Source: CAYNKA01 sp964397655 (lineage in GTDB: Bacteria; Spirochaetota; Spirochaetia; DTKZ01). From it: a stretch of 64,000 bases of DNA. The notes below the pieces were generated by a model. That model worked only from the letters and a program-made list of their open reading frames with translations, did no database searches and had not been told where the DNA came from. Location: positions 1 through 64,000 of the forward strand of contig CAYNKA010000009.1 of assembly GCA_964397655.1 (NCBI GenBank). The letters run 5' to 3'. The stretch's first letter is position 1; the number at the start of each line of letters is the position of its first letter. Below are positions 61,151-64,000 of the stretch, piece by piece. Position numbers and translations under genes: made by a program.

Positions 61151-61214
61151 ATGCATTCCCCGCTGCCGGATACGCGACACCCGCCATCGGAGCACCACGC
61201 GGAATGGTGATCAG

Positions 61215-61287
61215 GGTGGATGACGGGACTTGAACCCGCAACAACCAGAACCACAATCTGGGACTCCACCATTGAGCTACATCCACC
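61215..61287 (-). tRNA. tRNA-His (GTG)
   Basis: Acceptor GTGGATG/CATCCAC with the extra G at -1 opposite C73 that is specific to histidine tRNA; anticodon loop TTGTGGT (anticodon GTG). First gene of the tRNA transcript. Confidence 0.96.
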
Positions 61288-61304
61288 TCGTTAGTGCGGT
61301 ATGC

Positions 61305-61333
61305 ACTATGCACGAATTGAAGTTTTTTGTCAA
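61305..61333 (-). promoter_or_regulatory. tRNA operon promoter
   Basis: On the minus strand TTGACA (61328-61333), 17 bases, CATAGT (61305-61310), ending 17 bases before tRNA-His. Confidence 0.7.
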
Positions 61334-61463
61334 GTAAGGCGTTTCTCAAAATCGTCTCGTCGATGTGAAGGGGAATTCCAACTCTTTACGCCGTAGTGAC
61401 TTTGAGACGGATCCCGGCTCCGTTACTCGGGTCCGGCGTAAAAAGCCGCTGGGCCGGGGGAAA

Positions 61464-61493
61464 TTGCCTCTGAGCCGGGAAAAATGGTAGTAT
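61464..61493 (+). promoter_or_regulatory. candidate promoter of the dehydrogenase-trpS unit
   Basis: TTGCCT (61464-61469), 18 bases, TAGTAT (61488-61493), with TAGAGGAAGAA before the ATG at 61530. The rest of 61334-61463 holds nothing I can interpret. Confidence 0.45.
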
Positions 61494-61529
61494 CGACGAG
61501 ACGACAAAACACTATTAGAGGAAGAATCC

Positions 61530-62303
61530 ATGAATTTGAAAGGTAAGACCGCCCTCATAACCGGTGCGACGTCCGGAATCGGCGAGGCCTGCGCCGAAGC
61601 CTTCGCCGAACGGGGCTGCAACCTCGTTCTCGCGGCCCGAAGGCTCGAACTGCTCGAGAAGAAGGCGGCGGAGCTCTCGTCCCGCAGAGGAGTGAAGGTG
61701 TCGGCTTTCAGGCTCGACGTTCGGGACCGGAAGGCCGTATTCGCGTTCGGCGAGGAAGTGGCGAAGCGGGGCCTCGTCCCCGACGTGCTCGTGAACAACG
61801 CGGGCTTGGCGCGGGGCCTCTCCAAGATCCACGAGGGGAACGTCGACGAGTGGGAGGAAATGATCGACACGAACGTGAAGGGACTCCTCTACGTGACGAG
61901 GGCGATCCTTCCCCTCATGGTGGCGCGCGACTTCGGACACGTGGTGAACATAGGGAGCCTGGCGGGACATCAGGTCTATCCCTCTGGCAACGTCTACAAT
62001 GCGACGAAATTCGCGGTAAAGGCCTTGAACCAGGCCATGAATCTCGATCTCCTCGGGACGAAGATCAGGGTGACGAGCATCGATCCCGGCATGGTGAAGA
62101 CGAATTTCTCGCTCGTCCGCTTCGGAGGCGACGAGGCCAGGGCCGAGGCCTTCTACGAAGGACTGGACGCCCTTTCGGCGAAGGACATCGCCGACACCAT
62201 TCTGTACGCGATCGAGGCGCCGGATCACGTGAACATCCAGGACATCCTCATCATGCCGACGGCCCAGCGCGGCGCGTCGTCGGTCCACAGGGAGAAAAGG
62301 TAA
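61530..62303 (+). CDS. short-chain dehydrogenase, YdfG-like
   Basis: 257 residues. TGATSGIGEACAEAF, NNAGLARGL, Ser in NIGSLAG, Tyr-x3-Lys in VYNATKFAVKAL, and the segment after it (DLLGTKIRVTSIDPGMVKTNF) are typical of YdfG-type NADP-dependent 3-hydroxy acid (serine, 3-hydroxypropionate) dehydrogenases. The closest guess is YdfG itself, but substrate cannot be proven. trpS begins 8 bases later, so the two share a transcript. Confidence 0.88.
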   Translation: MNLKGKTALITGATSGIGEACAEAFAERGCNLVLAARRLELLEKKAAELSSRRGVKVSAFRLDVRDRKAVFAFGEEVAKRGLVPDVLVNNAGLARGLSKIHEGNVDEWEEMIDTNVKGLLYVTRAILPLMVARDFGHVVNIGSLAGHQVYPSGNVYNATKFAVKALNQAMNLDLLGTKIRVTSIDPGMVKTNFSLVRFGGDEARAEAFYEGLDALSAKDIADTILYAIEAPDHVNIQDILIMPTAQRGASSVHREKR

Positions 62304-62311
62304 GGAAAAAC

Positions 62312-63385
62312 ATGGACAAAAAACGCATCCTGACGGGGGACCGCCCCACGGGCCGTCTCCATCTCGGACATTACGTGGGCTCCTTGAAGAACAGGGTCCG
62401 GCTCCAGGACGAATACGAGTGTTTCTTCATCATCGCCGACCTCCATACGCTGACCACGAAACCGTCCTCCGAGGACATAGCGGCGATCGCCGACAACGCC
62501 CGGCAGATGGTGATGGATTACATAGCCTGCGGCATAGACCCCGCCAATTCCACGATCTATCTCCAGTCCGCGGTGCACGAGGTGTACGAGCTCAACCTTC
62601 TTTTCGAGATGCTCGTCACCGTCCCGAGGCTCCAGCGGGTCCCCAGCCTCAAGGACATGGCGAAGGCGGCGAACCTCGAGGAAATGCCCTTCGGACTCCT
62701 CGGTTATCCTGTGCTCCAGGCCGCTGACATCCTCATGCCGAGGGCCCATCTCGTGCCGGTCGGCAAGGACAACGAGTCCCATGTGGAACTCACGCGGGAG
62801 ATCGCGAGGAGGTTCAACAATCTCTACGGAGAGGTCTTTCCCGTGCCGGACGTGATGCTCGGGGAGGTCCCGACCCTCGTAGGAACGGACGGCAACGCGA
62901 AGATGTCCAAATCGCTCGGCAACGCGATCATGATCTCAGACGACGCGAAGACCGTGGAAAAGAAGGTACTCGGAATGTACACCGACCCGAACCGCATACG
63001 GGCGGACATCCCCGGAAAGGTGGAGGGGAACCCCGTCTTCGCCTACCACGAAATCTTCAACGGTAACAGGGATGAGGTCGAGGATTTGAAATCAAGGTAC
63101 CGCCAAGGCAGGGTGGGCGACGTGGAGGTGAAGGAAAAGCTCCACCGGGCGATCAACGCCTTCCTTGAGCCTTTCCGGGAGCGGAGAGCCACCGTCGAGG
63201 GGAGGAAGGGATATGTGGACGAGGTCATCTTCGACGGCACCATGAGAATGCGGGCGGAGGCCAAGAAGACCCTCGACGAAGCGAAGAAGGCCATGGGACT
63301 GTCGGGGATCTGGAACAAGATCAGCCGTAAAGTAGAAGAAGTACGCAAGAAACGGGATGATACTCACGGTGAGCCGCGAACCTGA
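62312..63385 (+). CDS. trpS: tryptophanyl-tRNA synthetase
   Basis: 357 residues, class I synthetase. The HIGH equivalent is seen as PTGRLHLGHYVGSL (about 11-24) and the KMSKS motif as NAKMSKSLGN (about 195-204). GYPVLQAADILM and PVGKDNESHVELTREIARRFN are specific to TrpRS. Charges tRNA-Trp. Start at 62312 after TAAGGAA; HAD hydrolase gene follows after 10 bases. Confidence 0.96.
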   Translation: MDKKRILTGDRPTGRLHLGHYVGSLKNRVRLQDEYECFFIIADLHTLTTKPSSEDIAAIADNARQMVMDYIACGIDPANSTIYLQSAVHEVYELNLLFEMLVTVPRLQRVPSLKDMAKAANLEEMPFGLLGYPVLQAADILMPRAHLVPVGKDNESHVELTREIARRFNNLYGEVFPVPDVMLGEVPTLVGTDGNAKMSKSLGNAIMISDDAKTVEKKVLGMYTDPNRIRADIPGKVEGNPVFAYHEIFNGNRDEVEDLKSRYRQGRVGDVEVKEKLHRAINAFLEPFRERRATVEGRKGYVDEVIFDGTMRMRAEAKKTLDEAKKAMGLSGIWNKISRKVEEVRKKRDDTHGEPRT

Positions 63386-63395
63386 AGAACTACAC

Positions 63396-64000
63396 ATGGA
63401 AAAAATTGTCTTTTCAGCGGTCCTCTTCGATCTTGACGGCACGCTCATCGACAGCGAGAGCAATTACGCGATCTCCGACGGACGGCTTTTCGCCGAGTTC
63501 GGCATCGATTTCGACGATTCCCTGCGCAGGAGTCTGATCGGCAAGGGCTCGGAGGAATTCATACGACTCCTGCGTGAGACCTACGGGGTTGCGGAGAGCA
63601 GGGATTCCCTCCTCGAGAGGAAGAACGCCTATTACCTCGACATCGCGAGGACGAACACCAGGGTTTTCCCCGAGATGTACAAGCTGCTCATGGCCCTGCA
63701 CCGCAGGGGAATCCCGACGGCCGTGGCCTCCGGGTCTCCGCTCTTCGTGATAAGGGAAATGCTCTCCGGGCTGGACCTCGGACGATACTTCGACGCGGTG
63801 GTGGCCTCGGAGGAGGTCGAGAGGGGGAAACCCTTCCCCGACGTCTTTCTCGAGGCGGCGAGACGGCTCGGGACGCCGCCGGCCTCCTGCCTCGTGTTCG
63901 AGGATTCGCCCTACGGCGTCGAGGCCGCCGAGGCTGCGGGCATGAAGTCGGTCGCGATACCGACCATCACCGAGCCGCCTCTCCACGATTCGTTCTTCAG
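63396..64000 (+). CDS. HAD-superfamily hydrolase, beta-phosphoglucomutase-like (partial)
   Basis: 201 residues are visible before the window ends. Motif I FDLDGTLIDSE (nucleophile Asp, about 11-21), motif II VASGSP, motif III GKPFPDVFLEAA and motif IV VFEDSPYGVEAAEAAG are all present, so little beyond the last strand is missing. The helical cap lies between motifs I and II, as in the beta-phosphoglucomutase/phosphoglycolate phosphatase group. Substrate unknown. The ATG at 63396 lies 10 bases after the trpS stop. Confidence 0.9.
   Translation, partial: MEKIVFSAVLFDLDGTLIDSESNYAISDGRLFAEFGIDFDDSLRRSLIGKGSEEFIRLLRETYGVAESRDSLLERKNAYYLDIARTNTRVFPEMYKLLMALHRRGIPTAVASGSPLFVIREMLSGLDLGRYFDAVVASEEVERGKPFPDVFLEAARRLGTPPASCLVFEDSPYGVEAAEAAGMKSVAIPTITEPPLHDSFF

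Noticed and set aside
1..64000. CRISPR arrays, insertion sequences, prophage genes, rRNA genes
   Set aside because: No repeat-spacer pattern, transposase, integrase or rRNA-like sequence was noticed. The tRNA cluster shows no attachment-site duplication nearby.

Overview
The window looks like chromosomal DNA from a high-GC spirochaete of the Treponema/Spirochaeta lineage. The best marker is the gene at 8120-10096, which I recognise as the cytoplasmic filament protein CfpA, known only from this group. It is followed, as I recall from Treponema, by a protein of unknown function and a pyruvate,phosphate dikinase homologue. Coding density is high, and in GC-rich genes the antisense frames stay open for long stretches. 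I see no insertion sequence, prophage, CRISPR array or rRNA.

Layout. 1-3.9 kb: the edge of a possible deacetylase-family gene, an exported barrel-like protein, two divergent membrane proteins resembling sugar-type ABC permeases, and a nucleotidyltransferase. 4-13.7 kb: a MinD/ParA-type ATPase divergent from a large membrane-anchored LysM protein, then the cfpA operon. 13.7-16.4 kb: small genes separated by clear terminators (J-domain protein, unknown protein, RadC, unknown protein). 16.7-22.2 kb: a giant double UvrA. 22.5-25.9 kb: a four-part fusion enzyme (E1 alpha, E1 beta, lipoyl domain, ketoacyl-ACP synthase III). 26-30 kb: chemoreceptor, phosphoribosyltransferase and purine-type permease. 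30-42.9 kb: two oxidoreductases, a uroporphyrinogen-decarboxylase-family pseudogene, membrane ferredoxin, PRPP synthetase, DUF3100 plus M20 amidohydrolase, uridine kinase, ketopantoate-reductase-like protein, SpoU methylase, and a four-gene operon (exported protein, M24 peptidase, DHH phosphoesterase, PfkB kinase).

42.9-53.6 kb: a catabolic island. A nine-gene leftward operon encodes an ABC importer (binding protein and two permeases), a PPC-domain protein, an RraA-type aldolase, a DUF5060/DUF4038 glycosidase-like protein, HMG-CoA lyase, class I HMG-CoA reductase and a short-chain dehydrogenase. A GntR/FCD regulator and a second RraA-like protein diverge from it. The shared intergenic region carries two paired copies of TGTTATAACA lying on a consensus promoter. 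I infer uptake and cleavage of a glycoside whose acyl or aglycone part is mevalonate- or HMG-like, ending in acetyl-CoA and acetoacetate.

53.7-60.4 kb: the protein quality-control run tig, clpP, clpX, lon, with an ornithine carbamoyltransferase gene behind it. 60.6-61.3 kb: five tRNA genes (His, Arg, Lys, Leu, Gly) transcribed as one unit with a promoter and terminator. 61.5-64 kb: a short-chain dehydrogenase, tryptophanyl-tRNA synthetase and a HAD hydrolase cut by the window edge.

Several genes have a -10 hexamer only 6-9 bases before the start codon and little or no usable Shine-Dalgarno, suggesting leaderless mRNAs alongside ordinary led ones. All functions are assigned by reading motifs; no database search was possible.
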